Positions 23,640-34,608 of a stretch of DNA of 64,000 nt are shown piece by piece (the stretch's first letter is position 1; each line of letters begins with the position of its first letter). Made by a program: the position numbers and the translations under genes. A model generated the notes under the pieces. The model was not told the origin of the DNA. It made no database searches and was given only the letters and a program-made list of their open reading frames with translations. Source of the DNA: Pezicula radicicola (lineage: Eukaryota; Ascomycota; Leotiomycetes; Helotiales; Dermateaceae); the NCBI GenBank assembly GCA_003008705.1, contig PDUO01000028.1, forward strand, positions 627,214 to 691,213. Reading direction: 5' to 3'.

Positions 23640-24131
23640 GTCGGACCGTTTAGCAGTAAGCTGATTACTTTATTTCTCAAGTACCGGTTACCGTAGCGCG
23701 GCGCGATTGACATGGAGATTGTCACAGCAAGTCCTTCCTTCCTATCGTCCACCATGGTGGCCTTTAACTCGTTCACAAAGGTTATCTCGAGCGCAGCAGC
23801 TTCTCTCTTTGCAACGGCCTTCTTGAACTCCTGTCTCGCCTTTGCCTTCGGCTTGACATCACCGTCCAACACCCGAAAGTCACCAATGGGGGAAAGTGTA
23901 GCGGGCCTCGGAGATGATCTCCTTGGACACGTTGGTGAAACTCTGCACTAGCTTTGTGCGGGCAATTGCACCGTCTACTAAAACATCGACGACGACATTT
24001 AGAAGTGGTAGACAAAATGGCGGTGGAGGTTCCAGGGTTGTGGCGATTGTGTTCGTGATGGGGTTGGTGACTGGTACGGCCACCCTGGTTTCGTGTGGGG
24101 ATACTGTACAAATCTGGGGAAAGGATTCCAA
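23640..24131 (-). pseudogene. VIT-domain (von Willebrand/inter-alpha-trypsin type) pseudogene fragment
   Basis: From ATG 24131 the minus strand reads an N-terminal part ending VSKEIISEARYTFP and then stops. In a shifted frame it continues LDGDVKPKAKARQEFKKAVAKREAAA, EITFVNELKATMVDD and TISMSIAPRYGNRY. The order YTFP, GxVKxKxxAxxxxxxAVAxxExAA, EITxVxELK, SIAPRYG is the VIT domain found at the N-terminus of fungal VIT-VWA proteins. The usual block between the AVA helix and the EIT strand is missing and no VWA domain follows. Frameshift plus deletion mark it as a truncated pseudogene. The neighbouring dispersed repeat at 23524 suggests transposon-related breakage. Confidence 0.65.
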
Positions 24132-24280
24132 GGCACACCGTTCACTACCCGAATGTTAGAGCTAATACGGAGGTCACAGCAAAAAGTCTTGGGAATTCCC
24201 GTATTGTGCCCTGTACTCGCTAATTCAAACGCTATAGCCAGCCTATAGAGGTTGTTTTCTAGGGCCGAGCTACAGGCTCC

Positions 24281-24360
24281 TGCCCCCGGAAATAATATAG
24301 TACAGCCTGTAACCTGTCGCATAGCCCTATAACCTATCGCTAAACTTTATTTCCGGGGCA
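24281..24360. repeat. Hairpin with 14-bp arms
   Basis: TGCCCCCGGAAATAA (24281-24295) is inverted as TTATTTCCGGGGCA (24347-24360), with one extra C in the left arm. The loop holds two near-copies of CTGTAACCTGTCGC / CTATAACCTATCGC that differ by G-to-A changes, and a partial third copy follows the right arm. Probably a small repeat remnant. Confidence 0.55.
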
Positions 24361-24585
24361 TTGGCCAGCCTGTAACCGATTCCTATGACTTTTTGCCGTA
24401 AACTCTGTACGCGACTTGTCCATGAAGATCATATTAACCCTACCAGTTTCGTAGCTCACGCCCATCGGCTCCTTTATAGTGGGCAGGATCCTCTCCCTGA
24501 CTTCCACCGTCCCAGTGTGCTTTTGAGATCGATCATAAAAGAACACCCCAGATAGGATGCGATCGATAGGAAGGTTGCGACTCAT
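24340..24585 (-). other. Unassigned small open frame
   Basis: An 81-codon frame beginning MSRNLPIDRILSGVFFYDR with an ATG in plain context. It is hydrophilic with no recognised motif. It overlaps the 24281-24360 hairpin at its 3' end, so it may belong to the same repeat. Listed only because it is the clearest frame in the VIT-to-subtilase gap. Confidence 0.2.
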
Positions 24586-24921
24586 GATTGCCCAAAATTC
24601 TTCGCAATACTATACTTGAGTAGAAATGAAATGATTTATGCAATCAAAGATGGTCGACTATTTGTGATAGCCCTCTAAGCTATACCGTCAAGATTGCTTG
24701 TAGACGTCGCAGTACAGCAATGAAGTGAAAGTTGGACGAAGAGTCAAGTATAGCAGAACCAGTAACACTACCGTTAGTCCTTTTGCAGCCTCGCCTGCGA
24801 CTTTTCAGCTTTGTGCCAAATCGGCTTAACCGGCATATTCCGATCCCTCAATCGTTTCTTAGGGCTGAAATCTTCTTGATCAGTCTACTCAAGTCAGTCA
24901 CGAACGATATTGTGAAGAGAG

Positions 24922-25996
24922 ATGGAAGAAAGACCAGAGAAGGAAAACGAGGGACGAGTCGACGAAAAGAAGGCTATGTTGTTAGCCTCTCCAGAGTCGA
25001 CGCCAGATCTAGCTGGCTTGGTCAAGACTTCTGACAGCCTTGTGAAGTCCTTGGCTGAGTTTGCAAACTCTACTAGCATAGATACTACAGACCTCCAGAT
25101 ATTGCTCCGCTCCCTGAGTGCATTCCTCCTGCACATCGACAAAATCCTGCCCGGCCTTGGTCCGACCTCATCCACCGGCAACGGTCTTCCCGGCAATATC
25201 AGAATGGTAGATGCTTTGGCGCCATTCCATGGCTGCTTGGCGCGAATTCGTAAAGTCATCGAATGAATCGAATAAGTCGACCAATTCCTCTGCTCGGGGT
25301 CATGATGAGCTGGACCAAGATACGGCTAGGACAACGAAAACCAACTACGAGCACATCATAAAGCTGAAGCAGGCTCTGATCAGTCATATGAACATATTAA
25401 CTTTGACTCTGAATCTTATTCGACGGTATAACCTCACCTTTCTGAACATTCTATAGTGCATTACGTGACTTACTCTCGCTGATGGTAAGCATACTGAAGG
25501 CTCACAACCAACAGGTCCCAGAACGCAGCAGCAGCCCACGAACAGGTCCAAACAGTTCAGAAAAAACCTTGACGATTTCTCGAAATGGCTTTTTGATAAC
25601 GCTAATAACATATTCCCACATGTTGCGGCCATCTCGAGAACCTCAAGACTAAATGAGCCTTCCCTTAACCTTGGCCTTACTTTTACTTTGCACGAGAAAG
25701 AAGAGTATATGACAAGTGCACGGCCACCTCGGACTGCCGATATTACTATATGTCCAGTAGCAAGGTTGATTAATAGATATTAGCTAGGTCACGAGTCCCT
25801 GGAGTTGAAGTTCCGCTGTTTTTGTGAGAACCTGAATCACACTCCTCAGTTAGAGTACAATGGTATGAGCATCATATTACAGATATATTATATTTTTCAT
25901 ATTCAAGATCCATATGGCACCTTATTGACAAAGTTAGTGTTACCTGAACAAAGTCTGCTTGTCGAGGAGACGGGCAATGGCCAGGAGAGGGTCTGA
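24922..25996 (+). pseudogene. Frameshifted N-terminal region of the subtilase locus
   Basis: Coding-like sequence on the same strand as the subtilase downstream. ATG 24922 opens MEERPEKENEGRVDEKK and an alpha-helical stretch to about 25255. A +1 frame continues GHDELDQDTARTTKTNYEH and LKQALISHMNILTLTLNLI. After a plausible intron (GTATAAC..CAACAG, about 25435-25511) come SQNAAAAHEQVQTVQKK, then, after a frameshift in a run of six A at about 25561, LDDFSKWLFDNANNIFPHVA, LGLTFTLHEKEEY and ITICPVARLINRY, ended by a stop at 25780. The composition is that of the helical N-terminal regions that precede subtilase domains in many fungal intracellular proteins. Two frameshifts mean the full-length protein is probably not made from this allele as read. 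Confidence 0.5.
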
Positions 25997-27218
25997 CAGA
26001 TATTCCTGCGGAAGTCGGACGCTGTAGTCTCGGTCTGCCTGTCGAACGTGATACCTGAACGTAAGAGAAGATGTCAGAAAGTAAAAAAGCAAAATATCTT
26101 GGCTGATCAAACCTTTCAGATATCAATGAACTTGAGGCTTTTTCCAGTCGATTAGCAGCGTCCTTTATAAGATGGTCTTACGCGGTTCCCAACGGTGGCA
26201 TCCCAAGAAAGACAGTTCTTACATTTTCTTCTGAGCAGTCAGTGTCTGTTCAGAGCATAAAGTCTTGAGTTTTCCCGCATTTACTTCGCTCTTGATCTAA
26301 AACCACTAACCAAACGAATATGATTCATGACTGCGATTTCTCACTGTCAGAAACTCTTGGGTGTTCAATTTATTGTTAATAAACGTAGCTTCGTCCTACC
26401 CTGGAAGCCAGGATATCTAAAGCTACTCCATTACACTACTACTTCCATGGACTCTTCGAAGATAGCCCTGAACAGAAGTTGTGGTGAGAACCATGTATTC
26501 TTGCCTCGATCTCATTTCATCATTTTTTGCAGTACCCGGTCTCCATTTTCTTCGAGTCGCAGATAGTATACTCGACCTATATAAGATCCTAAGTACGCCA
26601 CCTACCCTAGCTTAAAGCCTTTAATTTTGACAGTTGCTCCATATAGTTGATCGCGACACCGTGCTCTCGGATCCCAAGGGACTATGCGTTACACTTACCA
26701 AGGTTCATTGCATACATGAAGGGTTGACATCAGAGTCTATCAATTGTTCCGAGGTGCACTTCCAGTTCTCGGCTAATACTGGTATGTCAAATTCCCCTTT
26801 AGGGAAAACCCTAACCCGAAGATGTATGTCGCTATAGCTAAGGTATTCAACCTCAGATGCCATAGCATTCTGGCAAAATATTCGACACATCAGGACAGAC
26901 TGGTCAAAATGTCTCTACAGCAAACATTTTGGGGCGAAGAGACTCTGTATCGACAGTAAGAAACCTATGCAATAAGCAACAACTTGCACGTCATAATTTC
27001 CTGATATCACTTCAGAGATTCTGAGACTTTTATGGCTGAATCCATCAAGTCACCGAGAGCCCAACTCTCAGTAATCTCCAGTGCGCAGTCACAGGATTGC
27101 AAACCCAACTACCGCACGATAATAACACGTAACAGCAACTCTGGATCAATATGCTTCGATTGTGTGTTTTCTCTCTGAATAAAAATAGACTTTACTCGTG
27201 AGAATCTGACACTATTCA

Positions 27219-28523
27219 GGGGCGTCGAGCTTGTTTGAAAAGATTCAAGAAGGCTTATCAAAGTCCGTACCTAACAACCCTGTGTGGACTCTGGACTACG
27301 ATAACTCATGCGAGCCAACCAATAGGAATATCAGGTGGGACCAGCTGATAACTCGCGGGAAAGAAAAGGCCAGAGCTCCCGATTTTAGCGGTACATCTGT
27401 GAAGAGGTGCGTTTGATGTCCTATGTAAATTAGACTGAATAGAGATATAAAGAGACTGATCCTTTTCTTAGATCAAGCATGATATCTTCAAAAGGGTGGT
27501 TTGAACAGCTTGACAATCTGATTAGTGTCCTGAAAGCGCGCAAGAAATCTCCCGAGACAGATGATATCTATAAGCGAGTTAGGATTGCTGTCATCGACAC
27601 GGGAATTGACCCTAAGCATGCTCAGGCAGGGAAAGTTAAGTACAAAGACTTCGTGAATAAAATGGACACGGAAAAAAGAGATAGCACTGGCCATGGGACG
27701 ATATCAGTGCAGCTCATTCTTAGGGTGTACGAAGCAGCCGAGGTGTACGTGGCCAGAGTGTTTGAGGAGGACCAGGCGGATGAGAAGAAAGAACCGTACC
27801 TAATGGCGTCGGTATGTTCTTTTTAGCCATCTAAGGCTGCTCTCCACATCCGTAACTGACATTAACTGACCCACCACGCAGGCAATTGACTGGGCCGTGG
27901 ACCATGAAGTCGACATCATCAGCATCTCGGCCAGATTTGAAACTGACGTGGACAAGCTCCGAGAAGCCGTTGACAAGGCCCATAGGGCCAATATTCTCAT
28001 CTTCGCTGCGGCTTCTAACTGGGGAAACCTTAATGATGTGGCATACCCGGCTCGCATGAAGGATCACGTCTTCTGTATCTTCTCTACGAACGGAGCGCTA
28101 AGGAATGCCCAGGAATACAATCCAGCGCCACGCACCGACGCGGACAACTTCGCCATCCTGGGTGAGGACATCGAGGTCCCTGGACGTCAGGAGCCTATCA
28201 GAGGGACATCGATGGCGACAGCCATCGCAACAGGGCTGGCTGGCCGGATCCTGGACTTTGCGAGGCACGCGGATTGCCGGAACAACATTGAGAGAGTTGG
28301 GTTTATTGGGACAAAAGCAGGGATGACAGCCATCTTCAAGGCGATGACGAGACGTGACTTAAATTATGAATGTATTGCGCCGTGGGAACTCCTGAAAACG
28401 CAGGATCCCGACCAGAGCCGCCAGGTGCAAATGGATGGATGTGCGATCGAAAATCTCGGACGTTCTGCAGATGTTGAACTGAATCTAACAAGCCCCATCC
28501 ATGATGGACCTCGGAAGTTATGA
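27219..28523 (+). CDS. Subtilase (peptidase S8) catalytic domain, 5' end unresolved
   Basis: Exons 27219-27406, 27472-27811 and 27882-28523 are joined in phase; the first has no ATG, so it must be an internal exon or lost its start. An alternative start is ATG 27479 (MISSKGWFEQ). The catalytic triad and oxyanion site are all present: Asp in RIAVIDTGIDPKHA, His in DSTGHGT, Asn in FAAASNWGN and Ser in GTSMATAIATG. Acidic and hydrophobic linker EAAEVYVARVFEEDQAD precedes the second intron. No signal peptide or inhibitor propeptide is seen, so it is likely cytosolic, as in fungal intracellular subtilases that accompany cell-death or NLR-like systems (family knowledge). The sequence upstream (24922-27000) contains frameshifted pieces of what looks like its N-terminal half, so the locus may be decaying although the protease core is intact. 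Confidence 0.75.
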
Positions 28524-29539
28524 TGCCATGGTTGGTAACAGCATACGGTAGGAGCGTCACGAGAGCTTCAAATATCTCCTTCCATCTCCATTTCATATTT
28601 TCATTCTCATCTCAAAATGTATCTCTCAGTACGTCTAAAAATGGCTCCTTGAAATTTACCCCGCGAGAACATCCAATAGATTCTCGTATTAAAAGGTCTA
28701 GAATCAATGATCTATATGGTACAGATGAGGGAACACGCGTGAATCTTGTGGACCTCGTGAACACCCCGCGAACTGGAGCATCGGTGAAGGTTTTCCCAAA
28801 TCTTAAGAAGTTGCAGGACTATACAATCGAGAATGAGAAGTACTTCACTAAGGAGGATGCGTATGCTGGCGGCTTGGTCTGATTTTTGCTTCGAGAAATC
28901 CTTCATTTATATGCGGGGTGAAAGGGGGGGGCATTGCGCGATCAACCGTAGTTTACTAGTATTGAACCCACAGCGTTCGAGCCCATTGCTCCTCGAGTTC
29001 GCAATTCGGGATCCTGTAAGCCAGAGACATTGTGGCGACCAGCGTCTCTTTTATTGAATCATGTATTGCGACTTTGCACCGAGCTTCGAGGGCCCAAAGC
29101 AGTTTATTCGAGAGTTCCGAAAAGTCTTTCCGAGAAGGGATGGGTAAGAGCTCCACTTTGGTATTGTTTTGTTGGTTTGGATGTTTTTATTCTTCTTATT
29201 GTTGTTTTGTGTTGCTTCTCTTCTGCTCGTGGGGGTTTAAGTCGTTAACTATTTGGAATGGCCCCCCTATTGTGAGGTGGGGAGGGTTGGCTAAGCGAGA
29301 TGTGTGGAGAATTAGGCCTTGATTTCAACGTATCAAGGTAACAAAGATGTCTCAATACACGGGATCTTTCTACTTTCTATCCCTTATTCTGCTCAAGGCA
29401 ATGAATGCTACTATCATACCCATACATTTCTGCTCCACAAAGAGCAGCGAATATAAACAAATAACTCCCAACTGACCACAATCCTATTCTTGCCCGCTAA
29501 GGAAAATAATTAATCCACCATCTAAACAATAACAACAAC
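28524..29539. other. Intergenic with one coding-like fragment
   Basis: A 60- to 80-codon stretch near 28650-28882 (SRINDLYGTDEG, VNLVDLVNTPRTG, DYTIENEKYFTKEDAYAGG) looks coding-like but has no start or downstream continuation that I can find, so it may be a gene fragment. The rest shows nothing, and the end is the 3' flank of the minus-strand P450 gene. Confidence 0.4.
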
Positions 29540-31363
29540 CTACCACCCATCAACAATCCTCGTCCTCACAAACATCCCACCCCTGGGTCTCATACTTCCA
29601 CCTCCCTGAACCAAAATCTGACTCTCATCCTTCTGCTCCAGATCATTAAACTCAAACTCAAACCTCCCAATCCAAGTAGCAAGTAAACAAGCAAACTCAG
29701 CCTTGCTAAAACTCTGACCAATACAACTCCTCGGACCGTGTAAGAAAGTAGTCATAGAGAAATTACTCATAGCACCACCAGACCCATTAGCAAGCCAACG
29801 TTCCGGATCGAATTTCCCCGCATCAGGACCCCATAGATCTATATCTCGATTCGTTGCTATCGGAGCAATCAAGAACGTTGTACCCTTTGGAATATGTCTC
29901 CCGAGAAGTGTAGTATCGACTGAGGCCTCGCGATATGTAAGTGCGACAGGAGGCCAATACCTCAAAATCTCATTACAGAAAGCATTAAGGAATGGCAAAT
30001 GATCGATATCGAAACTCGTAACCGGGGTTTCCGTATTCAAACTCGGTAGATTGGCTCGAATCTCCTCGCGTAGTCGTGTCTGCATTGCTGGATATAGACA
30101 GAGCATATAAATAGCCCAAGTCATTGCCGATCCAGTAGTCTCATGCCCAGCAGCCAAAAAGGTCATCATCTGATCAATGAGATTCTCTTCCGAAAAAGCA
30201 CCACTCTCCAAAGCAATAGACAAAATGTCTTTTCCAACATGTCCTTTCTCCGTTTCCAATTTCTGCTTCTTGGTTCTCAAGAGATCCCTCGCTATACCCT
30301 TGATAAGCTCGGATGCCTCTGCGATATCTCGTCGCCGTTGACTAGGTATTATTCTTCCTAACCATGGTGGTAAGATAACAGACAAGATATCAGATATCTT
30401 ACCCAATACCGAAACTTTGAATAATTGTTGATATGTCGTGAATAATCTCCCGGCTGGATTATGAATAGCTCCGAAATCTATACCAGCCGATGCAATCCCA
30501 ATAATATCAAGAGTAATCCGGGAAGCCCAACCACCCGTATCCAAAACCGCTTGATCTTCTCCAATCGACAATAACGGAGAATTAACTGGAACGTTTTCCT
30601 CTTTCTTTTCTCCGAGATGTGGTTTTCCGAGGTTGGTGAGTACTTCTTCTGTCATTGCTAATGTACCTTCTCTACTCTTGGCCCAGAAGATGGGATAGAG
30701 TTCTTTGACGTGTCGGAATGCGAATGCGGGCATCATGTTTTTGCGTTGGACTTTGTGGACATCGCCTTCGGCTAGGGCTAGTCCGTCGCCGATTATCCTT
30801 CGGAGGGAGCGTCCTGCTAGAGGTGGTTTTTGGTAGTCATAACAGTTTGTTACTAGGACTTCGCTGAGTCCTTTGGCTGAGGTTATTATTAGTCGTTCTG
30901 AGTTGAAGATACTAAGGTAGCGGATTAGTCCTTCGTTGGGTATACTGTATGTCCTGTTTGATGGAAGGATTTGTTAGTCCTCTTTACTTTTTTTTAAGGT
31001 TGTGGGATTAGTTTGAATATACCAATCTTTATGTGGATGTCCAATTGGTGATGCAACTTCCGTCCATAAATGCCCCATAAGCCAATTTCCACCCTGTAAT
31101 GTGCATTGTCAGTCATCATATCAAGCAAAATTTCGATTCTAGAAAAAACTTACCTTGACTGTTGGTAGATGTCTCAAAGGACTTAAGTGGAACGGATATA
31201 AATAAGCGCTACAGAATAACCATGGGATACTGATGGACCAGAACACCATCATAGAAGCACAGAACCAGTTCTGCGTGCAGACGAACTGTGGAACCGCAGT
31301 TTTGAGTGCATAGCCGGTAACTATCGAGAATACAATGATGGAATTGAATGGAGGAACCGTCAT
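29540..31363 (-). CDS. Cytochrome P450 monooxygenase
   Basis: Three exons: 31154-31363, 31023-31093, 29540-30953 (564 residues). The start is ATG 31363, because the longer frame upstream opens only with GTG. Two hydrophobic N-terminal segments anchor it. Landmarks are GNWLMGHLW, the C-helix block EGDVHKVQRKNMMPAF, the I-helix FLAAGHETTGSA, the K-helix NEILRYWPP (ExxR), the PERW motif FDPERWL and the haem loop FLHGPRSCIG with Cys504. Complete and probably active. The HKxQRKxxxPAF and AGHETT signatures place it among CYP3/CYP4-clan-like fungal P450s, which mostly oxidise fatty-acid-like or xenobiotic substrates; the actual substrate is unknown. It is unrelated in sequence type to the P450 at 21504-23448. 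Confidence 0.92.
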
Positions 31364-32408
31364 TTTTGCAACGCGTTGCAAAATGGCCACTTCTTGTATA
31401 CGAAATTTGTGTTTTCAATGTTTATTTTTCAATCGTTGTCTGAATCGAGTTTTTAATATTGGCAATAGAATTGACAAGATAAATTCATCATTCTTCAAAG
31501 GAGCATAGGAAAATATATATCTAATCTCTAGTCACAAGATATGAACGTGTTAACTTGAGTCTTGCGAGAGGTCAATTGCCACAACCACATCACCGGTAGC
31601 AAAACAACCGATGCGAGTTCTTTGCTGGCAAACTCGCAAGGGGAGACCTATACTTCAACTAATTTATTCTTGTGGCTTATTTTTCAAACCAATTACGATC
31701 GATCTTGCGAGTCTTGACTAGCTGATTATTCCGTCATATGAAACGCCCGAGGCACGTGTTCGTTTTCGTGTTCGTAAATTTGCCAAAGCACACAGCCACA
31801 ATGTTACGGCCACGTAAAGAAAGCTTTTCGGCTCATGACTGCCATCGTGCGCAACCCCTAGAGCCAAGTGAATCTTAGAGGATCGTGAGATTGTTGAAGT
31901 TCGTAAGTTAGTTGCCTGCTATTGTATGCTCGAGCTTCCTTACCCTATCCCTTCCTTTAGCGAGCAAGGACACCCTGCCCCTACCTACCTTAAGTATCAC
32001 GATGTTTCCGAGGCCTGACACTTAAATTTCTTATTTAAAATACAAATTTCATGTGAAAAAGGCACTTTCATTGATATCAAAGCTCGTACAATCTAGGGCT
32101 TTCAAGGATGCCCGAAAAGTAGTCCTAAAAGATAATGTATCGGTGTTCTTCTGCTCAATGAGCTGTTTCAACGAGGTCGTTTTTTTTTGTCAACCCTCAA
32201 AAGCTCTCATATCATAATCAATTGAGACTGTTATTTTATTAGTGAAGATCCAAACTGTGGTCTCTTAATTATGGCAATTTAATCCTTTGTAGTAAGTCTG
32301 CTCTATTACATCACCTCAATTCAATTTCGAAGTAACCACCCAATGTAGACTAATTTACAGGAACTTTTAGATTTACTCTAATAAAACAATGGCAGGCTTA
32401 AATTAACC
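31364..32408. other. Intergenic between P450 and permease
   Basis: Promoter region of the P450 gene (starting at 31363) and 3' flank of the permease gene, both minus strand. AT-rich around 32010-32400. No gene seen. Confidence 0.5.
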
Positions 32409-34608
32409 TCAGACCTTCTTCTCAGTTTCTTTCCCAACACCCTCGTTGTCAGAACTGTTGGCTACAAGCTCCGTATTAACCATATCAACAACACCCTCGA
32501 TTTGCGGACCCGAAAATCTCGTCCTAGCACTCGTAAACCAAGTAACCGTTGCAATGAACATAATGACTCCAATAGCCGCAGATGTATAATTCATGTTCTC
32601 GCTCGTAACGGGGTATACGCTTGGGAAATTAAACGTGATGCATGCAAAGAGTAAATAGGAGGCTCCAATCAGGTTTGTAGCCAGAGAAATGAGAGGTTTC
32701 ATTGCCCATGGTCCAGTGAGTTGTTTATGAGTACCGCTGAAGTAGGAGATTAGGCGGACAATTAGAGGCATAGCGTACGAGAGGTAGAAGCCTTCAGTTG
32801 CGATGGCTATTACGGTGTTGAAGCCGGTTACGGTTCCGAAGTAAATGCTGTTGAAGGCCATTTGGACGACTGTCCCGAGGACGATGGCGACTACTGGGAC
32901 TTGGTGCTTTGATTCGACTTTGGAGATGAACTGAAAGCTGGTTAGGATGGGAGACAAATAAATAATGATTTAAAAGACTTACTTTGGAGAAAGGAAGGCC
33001 ATTGTCGCGAGCAAAGGCGTAGAGAGAGCGAGCACCTTCTGCCAACAGAGCATTGGCACATCCGAGATCAATAATGACGATTAGACTAGCTAGAACGCAA
33101 GCTGCAGCATTGCTCTGCGTAGAATCGAAATAGATCTGGATAAGAGGAACAAGTGTGGTTGTCTCCGCGACAGCTGTTATGTCTCCAATACAGAAGCAAA
33201 CGGAAACCAGGAAGATGAAACCTGTAATGGCTCCGATCCATACTGAAAGAACCATAGCACGTGGTGCTTGCTTGCTAGCGTCCCTGATCTCTTCAGTCAT
33301 ATGGGCTAGAAAACGTGGTTAGCAATTGGAAAGGGAGACAAGGCGGTGATTTCAGCAACTCGACTTGAGAATTGCCCAAAATTGAAACTAGCTGAATACA
33401 GCATAGAAAAATTTAAATTAATAAATTAGGATCACATACCTGGTGCATCATAGCAACACATGCCGAAAGCTGGCTGAAGAATTCCAATGATACCTGCCAT
33501 AGATGTCCCAAATCCAGTGAAGTTTTGGAAATCCTTGAAAACAAATGCAGCCGAAGACTTTTGCTTATTGCATGCAAGGATGGTGACAATGGTAACAATA
33601 AACGAGACGATATTGAAGATCAGCGCACCCTTCGAGATCTTGTCCAACACCTTAGCGCCCCACAGATTAATGAAGGCAGCAAAAAGTGTGATGAGATATG
33701 CAACGAGAACTGTATGCCATCTCTCAATAACGTATTCTGGGTTCACAAGATTTGCCTGCCCAAGAATGAAGTTGGCGCCTATGAAGGAGTTTGTTGCACC
33801 CATTGCCAGGATGCCTACAAGGCGCAGTTAGAATTTTGTTATTAGAATGTGTCTGGGTATCAAGCGACTGAAGGATGTTGTGCAACCCACCGATTATCAT
33901 GAACCAGCCTGTCAGGTACGAAAACTGACGCCGAATGCTCTTTGGAGAGAGTATGTACACCCAAGAGTACTGCCCTCCTGCAACACTATATCGTCGGGAA
34001 TTAGCATTTTCATAAAAGAGGAAGATTTTGAGTCTATGACAATCTCGAGAGTTTCAAAGGCTTACGGATATTCTGAGCACATCTCTGCCATTGAATAGGC
34101 GACACAAAGAGACACGCATGAGATACCAATCCAACCTTTTTCGAGCAGGTTAGCTGGCATTCAATTTAATATTCGGAGAAGAGAACTCACCCCAAATCAT
34201 AACAGGGGGACCCCCAGCATTTACGCCAGTAACGAGTACACCACCGAGCGCAGACCAACTTGAAAAGCAGATTCCCGTTAGCTATCTCAAGGCCATCTTG
34301 TCCTACCACGTGCTTGTGGTTCTATGAGATGACGAACCAAGTAACGATTGAGAAACTAAAACCGAGCATGCCGAAGAATCCAAATTCGCGCTTGAGTTCT
34401 GCAAAGGCTGAGTCAGTGATTTGAATTGAAGAGTCGAGGACGAGAGGAGAGTAGTCACGTGACTGATATTATAAGTAACTCATTGAGAAGACAAGAAGAC
34501 CTCAGCAATAGGAGAGAAAGGAAACATACCATGCTCATAGCCCATGTTGGCTAGGTGGGCATCCTCGGCCACATCCTTGGAGAAGACTTTCCCTTCGTGT
34601 TCCGTCAT
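32409..34608 (-). CDS. APC-superfamily amino acid/choline permease
   Basis: Eight exons: 34530-34608, 34338-34398, 34191-34258, 34066-34135, 33891-33985, 33440-33814, 32983-33305, 32409-32930 (530 residues). The spliced protein has a short hydrophilic N-terminus (MTEHEGKVFSKD) and about twelve hydrophobic segments. Family blocks include GFFGMLGFSFSIVTCWSALG, AYSMAEMCSEYPVAGGQY (APC consensus), CCYDAPAHMTEEIRDASKQA (the conserved loop after TM6) and RSLYAFARDNGLPFSK. These match the fungal amino-acid/choline transporter group that includes yeast Hnm1 and GABA permeases. The location is probably the plasma membrane. The substrate cannot be assigned from sequence alone. All introns are short and in consistent phase, and no defect is visible. 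Confidence 0.92.

Noticed and set aside
21504..31363. Secondary-metabolite cluster around the two P450 genes
   Set aside because: No polyketide synthase, NRPS, terpene cyclase or pathway regulator is present, and a VIT pseudogene and a subtilase lie between the P450s.
31364..31390. Longer start of the P450 at 29540-31363
   Set aside because: The extension begins with GTG, which fungi rarely use; the ATG at 31363 follows after nine codons.
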